This document shows positions 15,121-22,227 of a DNA stretch of 35,256 nt, piece after piece; within the stretch, counting starts at the first letter, position 1, and each line of letters opens with the position of its first letter. The stretch comes from Cyanobacteria bacterium UBA5018 (GTDB taxonomy: Bacteria > Cyanobacteriota > Cyanobacteriia > PCC-6307 > Cyanobiaceae): assembly GCA_002396505.1 (NCBI GenBank), contig DGYA01000060.1, positions 1-35,256 of the forward strand, read 5' to 3'. The position numbers and the translations under genes were made by a program. Below the pieces are notes generated by a model. That model saw only the letters and a program-made list of their open reading frames with translations. It searched no databases and had not been told where the DNA came from.

Positions 15121-15759
15121 ATGCCTGCCATGCCCGCACCCGAGCCCCTGGCCCAAATCAACCCCAGCGCTGGCGGCGAGAGCGAGAGCGAGCCAGCAGC
15201 CCCTGAGCTGCGCCACAGATATTCGATGGCGCCCCTGTTCCGCACCACCTTCTGGGGGCTGTATCTGGCTCTGGTGGGCCCCTTGCCGCTGCTGGCGCCC
15301 CCAGAGCTGCGGCTGGCTTTGAGCTTGGCCTTGGCCCTGGGGCTGGCCTTGCTGGTGGCTGCCACCAGCGAACAGGTGGAAATCGATGCCGCCGGGATCC
15401 GCGTGGGCCACCCGGCCTGGTGTGCCTGGTTGCTTAGACGCGGCTGGCAGCTCGACTGGGCTGCGGTACGAGCGCTGGTGCCCGTGGCCACCAGCCAGGG
15501 AGGGCGGGTGTACTACGTGACCACCAACCTGGGGCCCAGCGATCGCCAGGGCCAAATTCAGGCCTACCTATTGCCCCAGCGACTGGAGCGATATGCAGAC
15601 TTTCTCAGCCGTTTCAGCGCTGCCACGGGGCTGGAAACCGGCCATGTGGGCCGTATCAGCCCCCCCTGGACCTACAGGCTACTGGCGTTACTAACGGTGC
15701 TGATGCTGCTGGCTGAGCTAGTTGTCGGCGGATTTTGGCTTCTTAACCCACTGAGCTGA
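15121..15759 (+). CDS. Unknown membrane protein
   Basis: The protein has 212 residues from ATG 15121. After a 35-residue Pro/Glu-rich start come two hydrophobic helices (about 38-56 and 60-78), a soluble middle domain with a strand-rich pattern (SEQVEIDAAGIRVGHP onwards) and a C-terminal membrane helix (about 185-207). The middle part looks like the PH-like or cytochrome-assembly-type domains of small membrane proteins, but I could not assign a family. Its last 88 bp overlap the end of the response-regulator gene on the opposite strand, so the two genes converge. It likely belongs to one transcript with the gene at 14808. Confidence 0.7.
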   Translation: MPAMPAPEPLAQINPSAGGESESEPAAPELRHRYSMAPLFRTTFWGLYLALVGPLPLLAPPELRLALSLALALGLALLVAATSEQVEIDAAGIRVGHPAWCAWLLRRGWQLDWAAVRALVPVATSQGGRVYYVTTNLGPSDRQGQIQAYLLPQRLERYADFLSRFSAATGLETGHVGRISPPWTYRLLALLTVLMLLAELVVGGFWLLNPLS

Positions 15760-16517
15760 GGGTCTGTCAGTTCCCGCTCAGGCAGGTTCTCCAAGCTGAA
15801 GCGGTAGCCCTGTTGGCGCATCGTTTCGATGCCACCACCTTCGCCCAGGCCAGCCTGCTCGAGCTTGCGGCGCAGGGTGAGTACCTGGGTGTCCACCGAC
15901 CTGGGGCCGCCACTGAAGGGCGGCCAGGCCATCCGCAACAACTCCTGGCGAGAGCGCACCATGCCAGGCGGCATCAACAGAGCGCAAAGCAGGGCAAACT
16001 CCCTGGGGCTGAGCTCCACGGGCTGGTCATGCATGGTTACCTGGCGCAGCAGCAGATGCACCTCCAGGGGACCGACGCAAACTCGCTCCTGCAGACCGCT
16101 GCCGCTGCGGCGGAGCAGGGTACGGGCCCTAGCCGCCATCTCCTCCAAGCCAAAAGGCTTGCGCAACACATCGTCGGCACCGGCATCGAGCAGGGTGACC
16201 ACCGGTTCAGAACCAGAGCGGGCGGTAAGCACCATCACCGGGCAGCTCAAATGGGCCGCCAGCCTCAAGGCGGTGCTTTCCTCCAGCAACTCGGCGCTGA
16301 TCAGCAGGTCTGGGGACTGCTCTTGACAGACGTCAAGCGCTTCGCGGGCAGAGCCCACCGCCGCCGTCAGATGGCCGTCCTGGCGCAGTCGCTGGGCCAG
16401 CACCGTGCGCAGTGTGGCGTGGGGATCGACCACCAGCACTCGTTTTGGCTGGCCACTGGTGGACTGGCCGCTGGCCGGGGCAGGTGCCGTTGGTTGTTGG
16501 TGTGGCACTGAGGCCAT
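15672..16517 (-). CDS. Atypical OmpR-family response regulator lacking the phospho-acceptor Asp
   Basis: This 281-residue protein has an N-terminal receiver domain (about 25-135) and a C-terminal winged-helix DNA-binding domain (about 145-245; ELSPREFALLCALL, RSVDTQVLTLRRKLE, QQGYRF). The receiver is degenerate: where PDLVLLD normally carries the phosphorylated aspartate it reads PDLLISA (Ala75), and the acidic pocket retains only Asp31 (the next residue is Pro32). Thr98 and Lys120 are kept. It is therefore unlikely to be switched by a histidine kinase and may act constitutively or through another signal, as is known for atypical regulators. The Ser-rich tail after the winged helix is coded in the 88-bp overlap with the convergent membrane protein gene. 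It is divergent from the DUF6761-like gene, a candidate target. Confidence 0.85.
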   Translation of the reverse strand: MASVPHQQPTAPAPASGQSTSGQPKRVLVVDPHATLRTVLAQRLRQDGHLTAAVGSAREALDVCQEQSPDLLISAELLEESTALRLAAHLSCPVMVLTARSGSEPVVTLLDAGADDVLRKPFGLEEMAARARTLLRRSGSGLQERVCVGPLEVHLLLRQVTMHDQPVELSPREFALLCALLMPPGMVRSRQELLRMAWPPFSGGPRSVDTQVLTLRRKLEQAGLGEGGGIETMRQQGYRFSLENLPERELTDPQLSGLRSQNPPTTSSASSISTVSNASSL

Positions 16518-16546
16518 GGCCTGGCGACCCTCGATTTCTCTACGCT

Positions 16547-16572
16547 ACCGGTGTATACATCACCGAACCGGT
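16547..16572. promoter_or_regulatory. Candidate operator: two ACCGGT sites 20 bp apart
   Basis: In the 134-bp divergent spacer between the response regulator and the DUF6761-like gene, ACCGGT occurs at 16547-16552 and 16567-16572, exactly two helical turns apart. TGTATACA-like sequence (TATACA, -10-like on the plus strand) lies between them. OmpR-type regulators bind direct repeats with about this spacing, so autoregulation is plausible; this is inference only. Confidence 0.3.
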
Positions 16573-16651
16573 ATCAGGCGATGCCTTTCGATCTGGCACC
16601 CAGCTCCGCTGCAGGGGCCATCGCGGTGCTCTCACCAGGGACCCACCCCCT

Positions 16652-16945
16652 ATGACTGCCCTCCAAAACCCAGAGTCCATCCGCCATTTCCAGTCGCTCT
16701 GCGATGCCTGCCAGGCACTGGCCACGCGACATCATGGCCCCTCGGACCTGCGTCTCTATGCAGACGGATATCTGCACGCCCTGAGGCGCAGCTCCATTCT
16801 GGATCCCCTGGCCCAGCGGCGGCTGGAGGAGGTGGTGGAACGCTGGATTCTCGACCCGTCCAGTTTCATTGGCGCCGACGGCGACCCACGCACGCTCTAT
16901 CAGAGCGGCTACGAGCAGAGCGGCTACGAGATGGGACGCAACTAG
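16652..16945 (+). CDS. DUF6761-like small cyanobacterial protein
   Basis: The protein has 97 residues from ATG 16652. The core, SIRHFQSLCDACQALATR onwards with LRLYADGYLHALRRS and a following LDPLAQRRLEEVVERWILDP segment, is wholly helical and resembles the small cyanobacterial family annotated as DUF6761, whose function is unknown. It has no signal or membrane segment. The frame is open well upstream, but those codons lie in the regulator's promoter region and look uncoded. The short tyrosine-rich end (LYQSGYEQSGYEMG) contains a duplicated SGYE unit. Confidence 0.75.
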   Translation: MTALQNPESIRHFQSLCDACQALATRHHGPSDLRLYADGYLHALRRSSILDPLAQRRLEEVVERWILDPSSFIGADGDPRTLYQSGYEQSGYEMGRN

Positions 16946-17271
16946 CGGCTGCCCTCAAAAAACTAGCCCGTGATATCCAGGAGCCAAGGAAACAAGCAGC
17001 TAGGGAAATAAGCAGCCAAGGAAACAAGCAGCCAGGGAAACAAGCAGCCAGGGAAATCCTGAAAAACTCTGACCTGGCCCAAGGGGTCCAAGCAACTCAA
17101 TATAATTAGCGCCGCAATATCACGAGAAAGAAGCCCAGGTTTGCAGAGCTTCACGAGCGGCAGGGGCACCAGGAGAACCTGCTGGAAAATCTGCCGCTCC
17201 CTTATTGCTTACTAGCTAACTAGATTGCTTACTAGCTAACTAGATTGCTTACTAGCTAACTAGATTACTTA
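16946..17271. other. Repeat-filled spacer between convergent genes
   Basis: The stretch between the DUF6761-like gene and the end of grxD contains a 16-bp tandem repeat (16986-17057) and a 20-bp tandem repeat (17205-17284) and nothing recognisable as a gene or terminator. The 20-bp array contains the self-complementary CTAGCTAACTAG-like motif and could form hairpins between copies. Confidence 0.7.
16986..17057. repeat. 16-bp tandem repeat, four and a half copies
   Basis: Units of the form AGGGAAACAAGCAGCC start at 16986, 17002, 17018 and 17034, with half a unit to 17057. AAGG and AGGG versions alternate for the first three copies. The period is not a multiple of three and no gene covers it. 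Confidence 0.9.
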
Positions 17272-17284
17272 CTAGCTAGCTAGC
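17205..17284. repeat. 20-bp tandem repeat overlapping the grxD stop
   Basis: TTGCTTACTAGCTAACTAGA is repeated exactly at 17205, 17225 and 17245; a changed fourth copy (17265-17284) contains the grxD stop codon. The array therefore begins as the 3' end of the gene and runs downstream, as if the gene end had been amplified. Confidence 0.93.
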
Positions 17285-17595
17285 ACCACGTTCAGCTTCT
17301 CGCGCAGCTCACCAGAATTATACATTTCAATCAAAATGTCAGAGCCACCGATAAACTCCCCATCCAAGTAAACCTGGGGAATGGTTGGCCAATTCGAAAA
17401 ATCTTTGATGCCCTGGCGAATTTCCATGTCGGAAAGCACGTCAAAGGTTTCGAACGGGACGCCGAGGGAGTTGAGGATCTGGACAACATTGTTAGAAAAG
17501 CCACACTGTGGCATCAACTTATTGCCCTTCATAAATACGAAGATCCGGCTAGAGCCGATCAGATCCTTGATGCGCTGATCTGCATTGGACGCCAT
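17272..17595 (-). CDS. grxD: Monothiol glutaredoxin, Grx4/GrxD type
   Basis: The 107-residue single-domain glutaredoxin carries the CGFS active site (Cys31-Gly-Phe-Ser) in MPQCGFSNNV, the glutathione-binding WPTIPQVYLDGEFIGG segment and a terminal helix. CGFS glutaredoxins bind a bridging [2Fe-2S] cluster with glutathione and pass clusters on or sense iron, usually together with BolA. That partner is the gene immediately upstream on the same strand. The length is normal for the family. The stop lies inside the last copy of a 20-bp repeat array. Confidence 0.95.
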   Translation of the reverse strand: MASNADQRIKDLIGSSRIFVFMKGNKLMPQCGFSNNVVQILNSLGVPFETFDVLSDMEIRQGIKDFSNWPTIPQVYLDGEFIGGSDILIEMYNSGELREKLNVVLAS

Positions 17596-17660
17596 GATTT
17601 TTAAAAGTTGGGGTGGGTGGTTTAGGTGGGTGGAATGTTTTGAGCTGACAGGGGACTGGT

Positions 17661-17702
17661 GACTGTGGACTGTGGACTGTGGACTGTGGACTGTGGACTG
17701 AG
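17661..17702. repeat. Heptanucleotide tandem repeat between bolA and grxD
   Basis: GACTGTG is repeated five times (17661-17695), followed by GACTGAG. Heptamer arrays of this kind are known from cyanobacteria as STRR sequences. It occupies the spacer just downstream of the bolA stop and upstream of grxD, where it would be part of the shared transcript. Confidence 0.92.
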
Positions 17703-17708
17703 ACTAAT

Positions 17709-17942
17709 TCAAACAGGGCTGGAGGTCTGCAGGGCCAGAGCGTGAATCGCCTCACTGGCCAATTCCTGCTTCAGCGCTCCATAGACCAGCTGATGTTGCT
17801 GAATGCGAGAAAGGCCATTAAAGGCAGGCGACACCACATTGACCTGCAGATGATCACCACCACCGGTGAGATCCTCTATCTCCACGGCTGCGTCGGGAAT
17901 CGCACCGCTGATCGCCGCTTTAATCTGGTCTAGTTTCACCAT
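17709..17942 (-). CDS. bolA: BolA family protein
   Basis: At 77 residues this is a single BolA domain: the KAAISGAIPDAAVEIEDL start, the loop histidine in GDHLQVNVVS that marks the BolA_H group, and the invariant EAIHALALQT end. BolA_H proteins form [2Fe-2S]-bridged heterodimers with CGFS glutaredoxins and act in iron-sulfur cluster trafficking. The grxD gene follows 113 bp downstream on the same strand, separated by a heptamer repeat array. The exported TPR-like gene lies 60 bp upstream. Confidence 0.93.
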   Translation of the reverse strand: MVKLDQIKAAISGAIPDAAVEIEDLTGGGDHLQVNVVSPAFNGLSRIQQHQLVYGALKQELASEAIHALALQTSSPV

Positions 17943-18002
17943 TGAGCGCTTGGCAAGCTGCTAGTAAATCTAGAAGCTCACTGGAGCAAGCTGGGTTCCC
18001 GA

Positions 18003-18590
18003 TCAGCTGCCGCCTGCGGGACTGACCTGGCCGGCGGCATAGGGGGTGGCGGCAAAGCCGATTTCGACCAGAGTCTGATAGGCCTTGCGACCGAGGTCGC
18101 TGGCGGGGCTCATCACCTTGACCACCTCCACCAACAGCGGCACGGCCACTTCTGGTTGGTTCTGACGGCGGAATACAGCCGCCAAACGCAGGTTGATCTG
18201 GGCCAGGGTCTCCAGGCTGTCACGGCCTTTTTGGTCCATCTCCCGAGGGATTCGGGCATCGAGACCGCGGAAGGATCCACTCAGATCGCGATACCAACCG
18301 AGCAGACCACGATTGAGGTCCCTGGCCTGGTCGAAATACTTGCGGGCTTCATTGAGATTGCCGGCGGCGGCGGCGGCATCGCCCTTGGCGACCAGGGCAT
18401 TGACGGCGGCAAGGTTGAAGGCGGAGTTCGGCGCCACGCTGGCCTGGGCCAGCAAAAGTTGAGGGGCGCTGGTGTCGGCCAGCGCCACCGATCCGCTGAT
18501 CAGGGCCAGACTCAGGCCAGCAATCGCCGTAGATCCCAGCTGCACCAAGGCGCGGGAAACGCTGTGCCGGAGGCCATTGGTGCTGCGCAC
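18003..18590 (-). CDS. Exported protein with TPR-like helices, unknown function
   Basis: The most likely start is GTG 18590, 28 bp after the plsC-like stop, giving 195 residues; the longer open frame overlaps plsC and reads as uncoded. The N-terminus looks like a signal peptide (hydrophobic core LGSTAIAGLSLALISGSVALA, about 19-39). The mature part has helix pairs typical of tetratricopeptide-like proteins (AKGDAAAAAGNLNEARKYFD; DSLETLAQINLRLAAVFRR; PEVAVPLLVEVVKVM). I do not recognise a specific family. It would act in the periplasm or thylakoid lumen, perhaps as a protein-binding module. Confidence 0.68.
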   Translation of the reverse strand: MRSTNGLRHSVSRALVQLGSTAIAGLSLALISGSVALADTSAPQLLLAQASVAPNSAFNLAAVNALVAKGDAAAAAGNLNEARKYFDQARDLNRGLLGWYRDLSGSFRGLDARIPREMDQKGRDSLETLAQINLRLAAVFRRQNQPEVAVPLLVEVVKVMSPASDLGRKAYQTLVEIGFAATPYAAGQVSPAGGS

Positions 18591-18618
18591 AAACTCGAAT
18601 TCGACTCGCTGCTGAACT

Positions 18619-19455
18619 CTAAGCGGGCTCGCCGTCACTTCCCAGGGCTGCCTGGGCGCGGCTTTCGGCCGCTTGCATCGCCACCGCCAGGCGCTGGCTG
18701 AACTGGCCAGCAACCTGGCGCCCCTGGCCCTCAATTACCAGGGGCTCTCCAAAGCAGAGCGCTGCACTGTCACCGATCCGGGGAAAGGCATGGCTGTAGG
18801 CGATCCCCACCGGCAGCACCGGCACCTCCACCCCCTGACTGGCGGCCAGCAGAGCCAGCCGGGCCAGGCCTTGATGCAGGCGGATGCCATCGCCTTCGCG
18901 GTGGATGCGCCCTTCGGGGAACAGCACCAGCTGCTCGCCACTGGCCAGCAGGTCCACCGCATAGCGGAGGCTGGCCATGGAGGGCCGGCTCTGATTCACC
19001 GCGAAGCAGCCCAGCCGGTGCAGGAACCAGCCCTGCAGACCCTTCATCTCGTCGAGGGTCACCATGAAACGACAATCGCGGCCACTGACCCGGCGACCGG
19101 CGGCGTAGGGCAACATCAGCGCGTCCCAGCGCGCCCTGTGGGTGGGTGCCAACAACAGCGGCCCCGCCAGGGGCAGATTGCCGCGCCCGATCACGGCAAG
19201 ATGGCGAAACCAGCGCCGCAGGGCCAGGTCCTGGGTGAGCACCATGGCCATTGGTGAGAGCCAGGGACTGATGCCGTTGCAGAGCCGCCGCTCCCGATCC
19301 CGGAGCCGCAGCTGGGCCGCTTGCATCTGTAGGGGCTCACCCATCTGTAGGGGCTCACCCATCTGCTGGGAGCCTGGCATCGGTTGACAGCCGCGAGGGC
19401 CCCCTGGCCGCAGGGGAGACTGCGGGGGAGCCAACCCGATCGTCTGCAGCTCCAC
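18619..19455 (-). CDS. plsC: PlsC-family 1-acyl-glycerol-3-phosphate acyltransferase
   Basis: This 278-residue acyltransferase carries the HX4D catalytic motif (His106 to Asp111, THRARWD) and the substrate-binding FPEGRIHREG motif (179-188), plus a PVLPVGIAY segment. Enzymes of this family acylate lysophosphatidic acid to phosphatidic acid at the membrane, though some members use other acceptors. The first 50 residues are a repeat-rich leader (MGEPLQ twice, from an 18-nt duplication at 19324-19359) ahead of the conserved region; a start at a downstream Met is equally possible. It heads a minus-strand series with the exported protein, bolA and grxD, and is divergent from pdxJ. Confidence 0.83.
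   Translation of the reverse strand: MELQTIGLAPPQSPLRPGGPRGCQPMPGSQQMGEPLQMGEPLQMQAAQLRLRDRERRLCNGISPWLSPMAMVLTQDLALRRWFRHLAVIGRGNLPLAGPLLLAPTHRARWDALMLPYAAGRRVSGRDCRFMVTLDEMKGLQGWFLHRLGCFAVNQSRPSMASLRYAVDLLASGEQLVLFPEGRIHREGDGIRLHQGLARLALLAASQGVEVPVLPVGIAYSHAFPRIGDSAALCFGEPLVIEGQGRQVAGQFSQRLAVAMQAAESRAQAALGSDGEPA
19324..19359. repeat. 18-bp duplication in the plsC leader
   Basis: CATCTGTAGGGGCTCACC is present twice in tandem (19324-19341, 19342-19359), and a partial third copy begins at 19360. On the minus strand it encodes the repeated MGEPLQ. Confidence 0.92.
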
Positions 19456-19614
19456 CGATACATCGACTAAAGGAAACTAGAACCTAGAAGCCAAATGCGG
19501 TCGCCGTCCCCGCTGGCGTGCAGTTGCGCCAGCGGCACTGATTGGATTGTCACCGGATCGAATTATTGGCGCAGGCGCCAACAGCAAAAATAATGAGGCT
19601 AATTAGCAACCACC

Positions 19615-20364
19615 ATGGCCAGCCTCGGGGTCAACATCGACCACATAGCCAATGTGCGCCAGGCGCGCCGCACGGTAGAACCAGATCCGGTCAGCTATGC
19701 GCTGCTGGCTGAGTTGGGCGGTGCCGATGGCATCACCGTGCACCTAAGGGAAGATCGCCGTCACATCCAGGATCGAGATGTGGAGTTGCTGCGCCAATTG
19801 GTGCGCAGTCGGCTGAATTTGGAGATGGCCGCCAGCGCCGAGATGGAGGCGATCGCCCTGCGTATCAAGCCAGACATGGTCACCCTCGTGCCCGAACACC
19901 GCCAGGAGGTGACCACCGAGGGCGGTCTGGATGTGATCAGCCAGCTGGCCGACCTAAGGGAGATGGTCACTCGGCTGCAGGCGGCCGGGATTGGCGTCAG
20001 CCTGTTCGTGGATGCGGATGCTGCCCAGCTGGAGGCCAGTGCCGCCAGCGGTGCCCGCTGGGTGGAGTTGCACACCGGCAGCTATGCGGAGGCCGATTGG
20101 ACCGACCAGCCCCAGGAGTTGGCCCGGCTCACCGAGGCTGGTTTCATCGCCCGCAGCCTCGGCCTGCGGGTGAACGCCGGCCACGGTCTCACCTATCAAA
20201 ATGTGGAGCCGGTGGCCGCCATCGAAGGGATGGAGGAACTGAATATCGGCCACACGATCGTGGCCCGAGCCCTGGCGGTGGGTCTTGAACAAGCCGTGCG
20301 CCAGATGAAGGCGTTGATTCAGAATCCGCGCCGCGATCCCCTGTTCGGTCAACGCCAGCCATGA
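19615..20364 (+). CDS. pdxJ: Pyridoxine 5'-phosphate synthase
   Basis: The 249-residue protein is PdxJ, a TIM-barrel enzyme that condenses 1-deoxyxylulose 5-phosphate with 3-amino-2-oxopropyl phosphate to pyridoxine 5'-phosphate. Diagnostic segments are LGVNIDHIANVRQARR at the start, GADGITVHLREDRRHIQDRD, LNLEMA, and RVNAGHGLTYQNV and ELNIGHTIVARAL near the end. Length and start (ATG 19615) are normal. The last four bases overlap the next ATG (ATGA). The divergent spacer to plsC contains a small hairpin at 19566-19581 (TTGGCG/CGCCAA). Confidence 0.96.
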   Translation: MASLGVNIDHIANVRQARRTVEPDPVSYALLAELGGADGITVHLREDRRHIQDRDVELLRQLVRSRLNLEMAASAEMEAIALRIKPDMVTLVPEHRQEVTTEGGLDVISQLADLREMVTRLQAAGIGVSLFVDADAAQLEASAASGARWVELHTGSYAEADWTDQPQELARLTEAGFIARSLGLRVNAGHGLTYQNVEPVAAIEGMEELNIGHTIVARALAVGLEQAVRQMKALIQNPRRDPLFGQRQP

Positions 20365-20678
20365 CTCAGTACCACTTCGTTGCCGCCAGCGAGGCCTTCC
20401 TCACCGAGCAGGAGCCGCTGGAGGAGGTGCTGCGGGAGCGGCAACGCCACTACGGCGAGCAGGGTAAGCAGATCGATTTCTGGTTGGTGCGCGCTCCCGC
20501 CTTCCTGGAAGCGCCCGAACTAGCCGCCCTGGCCAGCTCGGTGCCGCGGCCCGCCGCCGCGGTGATCTCCAGCGACGAAAAGTTCATCACCTTTTTGAAG
20601 CTGAGGCTGGAATTTGTGGCCAAGGGCAGCTTTGAAGCCCCTACGCCTTCCATCCCCGAACCCCTGGCCGCCACCTGA
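20361..20678 (+). CDS. ycf54: Ycf54, Mg-protoporphyrin IX monomethyl ester cyclase accessory protein
   Basis: This 105-residue protein matches Ycf54 (DUF2488): YHFVAASEAFLTEQEPLEEV, LRERQRHYGEQGKQIDFWLV, PAFLEAPEL and KFITFLKLRLEFVAKGSFEAP. Ycf54 is needed for normal activity or stability of the aerobic cyclase that makes the fifth ring of chlorophyll. Its ATG overlaps the pdxJ stop (ATGA), so the vitamin B6 and chlorophyll genes are translated together. It is convergent with the unknown gene at 20871. Confidence 0.94.
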   Translation: MTQYHFVAASEAFLTEQEPLEEVLRERQRHYGEQGKQIDFWLVRAPAFLEAPELAALASSVPRPAAAVISSDEKFITFLKLRLEFVAKGSFEAPTPSIPEPLAAT

Positions 20679-20761
20679 AGGCAGGGTCAAAACCCTCTGA
20701 GGGCCTCAGCTCTCGGCTGTGGGCCCCAACTCTGGACTGCGGGCCCCAGCTCTGGCTACTG

Positions 20762-20800
20762 ATCGGGTCTGCTTATCGGGTCTGCTTATCGGGTCTGGTG
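20762..20800. repeat. 13-bp tandem repeat, three copies
   Basis: ATCGGGTCTGCTT occurs at 20762 and 20775, with a changed copy at 20788-20800, between the convergent ends of ycf54 and the next gene. Just before it (about 20715-20755) a GGGCCCCAGCTCTGG-like unit occurs two to three times. Confidence 0.88.
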
Positions 20801-20870
20801 ATCCGGGCTAGTTAGCCTGGCCATAGATCTGATTAGGGCTATTACTCGGTTGCTGAGCATGGCGCGGCGA

Positions 20871-21233
20871 TCAGAACAGGCCTAGAAACTTGCGGCGGGG
20901 CGGCTCTTGATCCGATGCCGCAGCTGGCCCGTCGGGCTTGGCCCCCCGCTGGCGACCCTGACCGCCATCCTGCTGATAGCGGGGCTTGTTGTCGCCGATG
21001 GTGAGCAGGGCTTCCTTGTTCTTCCACCACACCCAGTCCCTGATCGGCGGAGTGTTGGCCAGCTGCTCACGGCTCAAGCCCAAGCCAAGCTTGGCGGAGG
21101 CGTCTAACAGCACATCCAGCATCGCCTCGCCATCGACGCACTGGGCCAGGGCCTCGTTGGTGCGCTGGGCGCCGTTGAGGGCCTTCACCAGCAGCGTCAC
21201 CCTTTGGCTCACCGAGAGAGTTTTGGGATCCAT
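20871..21233 (-). CDS. Unknown soluble protein, possibly Nif11-like helical domain
   Basis: From ATG 21233 this gives 120 residues. The first 75 are helical (LSVSQRVTLLVKALNGAQ, EAMLDVLLDASAKLGLGLSREQLAN) followed by PPIRDWVWWKNKEALLTIGD; the rest is a charged low-complexity tail ending RRKFLGLF. The pattern of a helix followed by LGLGLSREQL is faintly reminiscent of Nif11 domains, but the match is too weak to name. Residues upstream of 21233 in the same frame look uncoded. It is divergent from the phosphatase gene. Confidence 0.65.
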   Translation of the reverse strand: MDPKTLSVSQRVTLLVKALNGAQRTNEALAQCVDGEAMLDVLLDASAKLGLGLSREQLANTPPIRDWVWWKNKEALLTIGDNKPRYQQDGGQGRQRGAKPDGPAAASDQEPPRRKFLGLF

Positions 21234-21453
21234 CGGCGATCGGCTAGCTGCGAACGGCCTGACCGTACAGCGAGCAAACCGTTGCCAGCGCAACCTATGG
21301 AACTAGCTGGACAGCTGCAGCAAAGTCGGTTGGACACCTTCAGGGAGTGTTCTGGGTACTGGCCAAATCCGCTGAGCCCTAGCCCCTAACCAGGGGCAGG
21401 TAATAGCCAACCCTGCCGTCGACAGTCCAGACTGGCAAGGACGCAACCAATCG

Positions 21454-22221
21454 ATGTCGTCCCCAGTTCAACCTTTGCACCATTGGGTCATCGGGGATGT
21501 ACATGGATGTGCCGCCTCCTTGGCGGCCCTGCTGAACCTCTTGCCAGAAACCGACCGGTTGGTGTTCTGCGGCGACGTGATCAACCGGGGACCGCGCATC
21601 GCCGAGACGATGGAGTTGGTTTGGCAGCTCGTGACCAGCGGCCGGGCCGTGTGGCTAAAGGGCAACCATGAAGCGGATCTACTGGCTGCCCTGCAGCGGC
21701 AGGAGCTGGTGGTTGAGAGCCAATCCACCTCCCATCTGTCCGCCAGCCAGCCAGCCGCCAGCCAGCCAGCCACCAGCCAGCCAGCCACCAGCCAGCCAGC
21801 GGCCCAACGCCTGCTGGCTGGCAACGACACCTATCGCCAGTTGGGGGCGGGCAATTGCCGCCGATGGCGGCAGCGGTTAGCGCAACTGCCAGAGGTCTAT
21901 TGGGGCGCTGGCTGGGCCGCCACCCACGCCGGCTTTGATCCGTTCACCTGGAACCCTTCGCTGGATATCCGCCTGCCGTTCTGGCAGCACTACGACGGCC
22001 GTTACGGCACGGTGGTGGTGGGCCACACCCCAGCCGCTGAGGTGCGCCATGTCGGTGAAATCGTGATCGTGGACACCGGTGCCTGCTACGGCGGCAAGCT
22101 GAGCGCCTACTGCCCGGAGACCGGAGAGCTGCGCCAGGTGCCAGGTTTGCTGTCCTGGTCTGCCCTCGGTCTTGAACAGAGGGTCCCGGGCGGGCCAGCG
22201 CTGGCGGGCTGTCGTTTTTAA
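21454..22221 (+). CDS. ApaH-like metallophosphoesterase
   Basis: The 255-residue protein has the PPP-type metallophosphatase motifs GDVHG (14-18), GDVINRGP and GNHEAD, then VVGHTP and IVDTGACYGGKLSAYC near the end. GDxxNRGP in place of GDxxDRG, and the DTG...GGKL end, are features of the ApaH/PrpE group, which hydrolyse dinucleoside polyphosphates such as Ap4A; protein phosphatase activity is the alternative. A pentapeptide repeat (SQPAA/SQPAT, four units) interrupts the region after GNHEAD. The recC start lies 6 bp after its stop, so it is probably the first gene of the recBCD transcript. Confidence 0.82.
   Translation: MSSPVQPLHHWVIGDVHGCAASLAALLNLLPETDRLVFCGDVINRGPRIAETMELVWQLVTSGRAVWLKGNHEADLLAALQRQELVVESQSTSHLSASQPAASQPATSQPATSQPAAQRLLAGNDTYRQLGAGNCRRWRQRLAQLPEVYWGAGWAATHAGFDPFTWNPSLDIRLPFWQHYDGRYGTVVVGHTPAAEVRHVGEIVIVDTGACYGGKLSAYCPETGELRQVPGLLSWSALGLEQRVPGGPALAGCRF
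21745..21804 (+). repeat. In-frame 15-nt repeats in the ApaH-like gene
   Basis: Four 15-nt units encode SQPAA, SQPAT, SQPAT and SQPAA. The insertion lies in a loop between the GNHE motif and the rest of the catalytic domain. Confidence 0.92.
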
Positions 22222-22227
22222 CCCACC

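Noticed and set aside
17205..17284. Repeats that might suggest a CRISPR array
   Set aside because: The units are directly adjacent with no unique spacers, and no cas genes are present. The same holds for the other tandem arrays.
19566..19581. Hairpin in the plsC-pdxJ divergent spacer as terminator or riboswitch
   Set aside because: Only a 6-bp stem with a 4-nt loop and no matching known riboswitch core; chance is likely in this sequence.
21454..22221. Apparent loss of the catalytic Asp in the GDxxDRG motif of the phosphatase
   Set aside because: Asn or Ala at this site is normal in ApaH-like enzymes, so this is not a defect.
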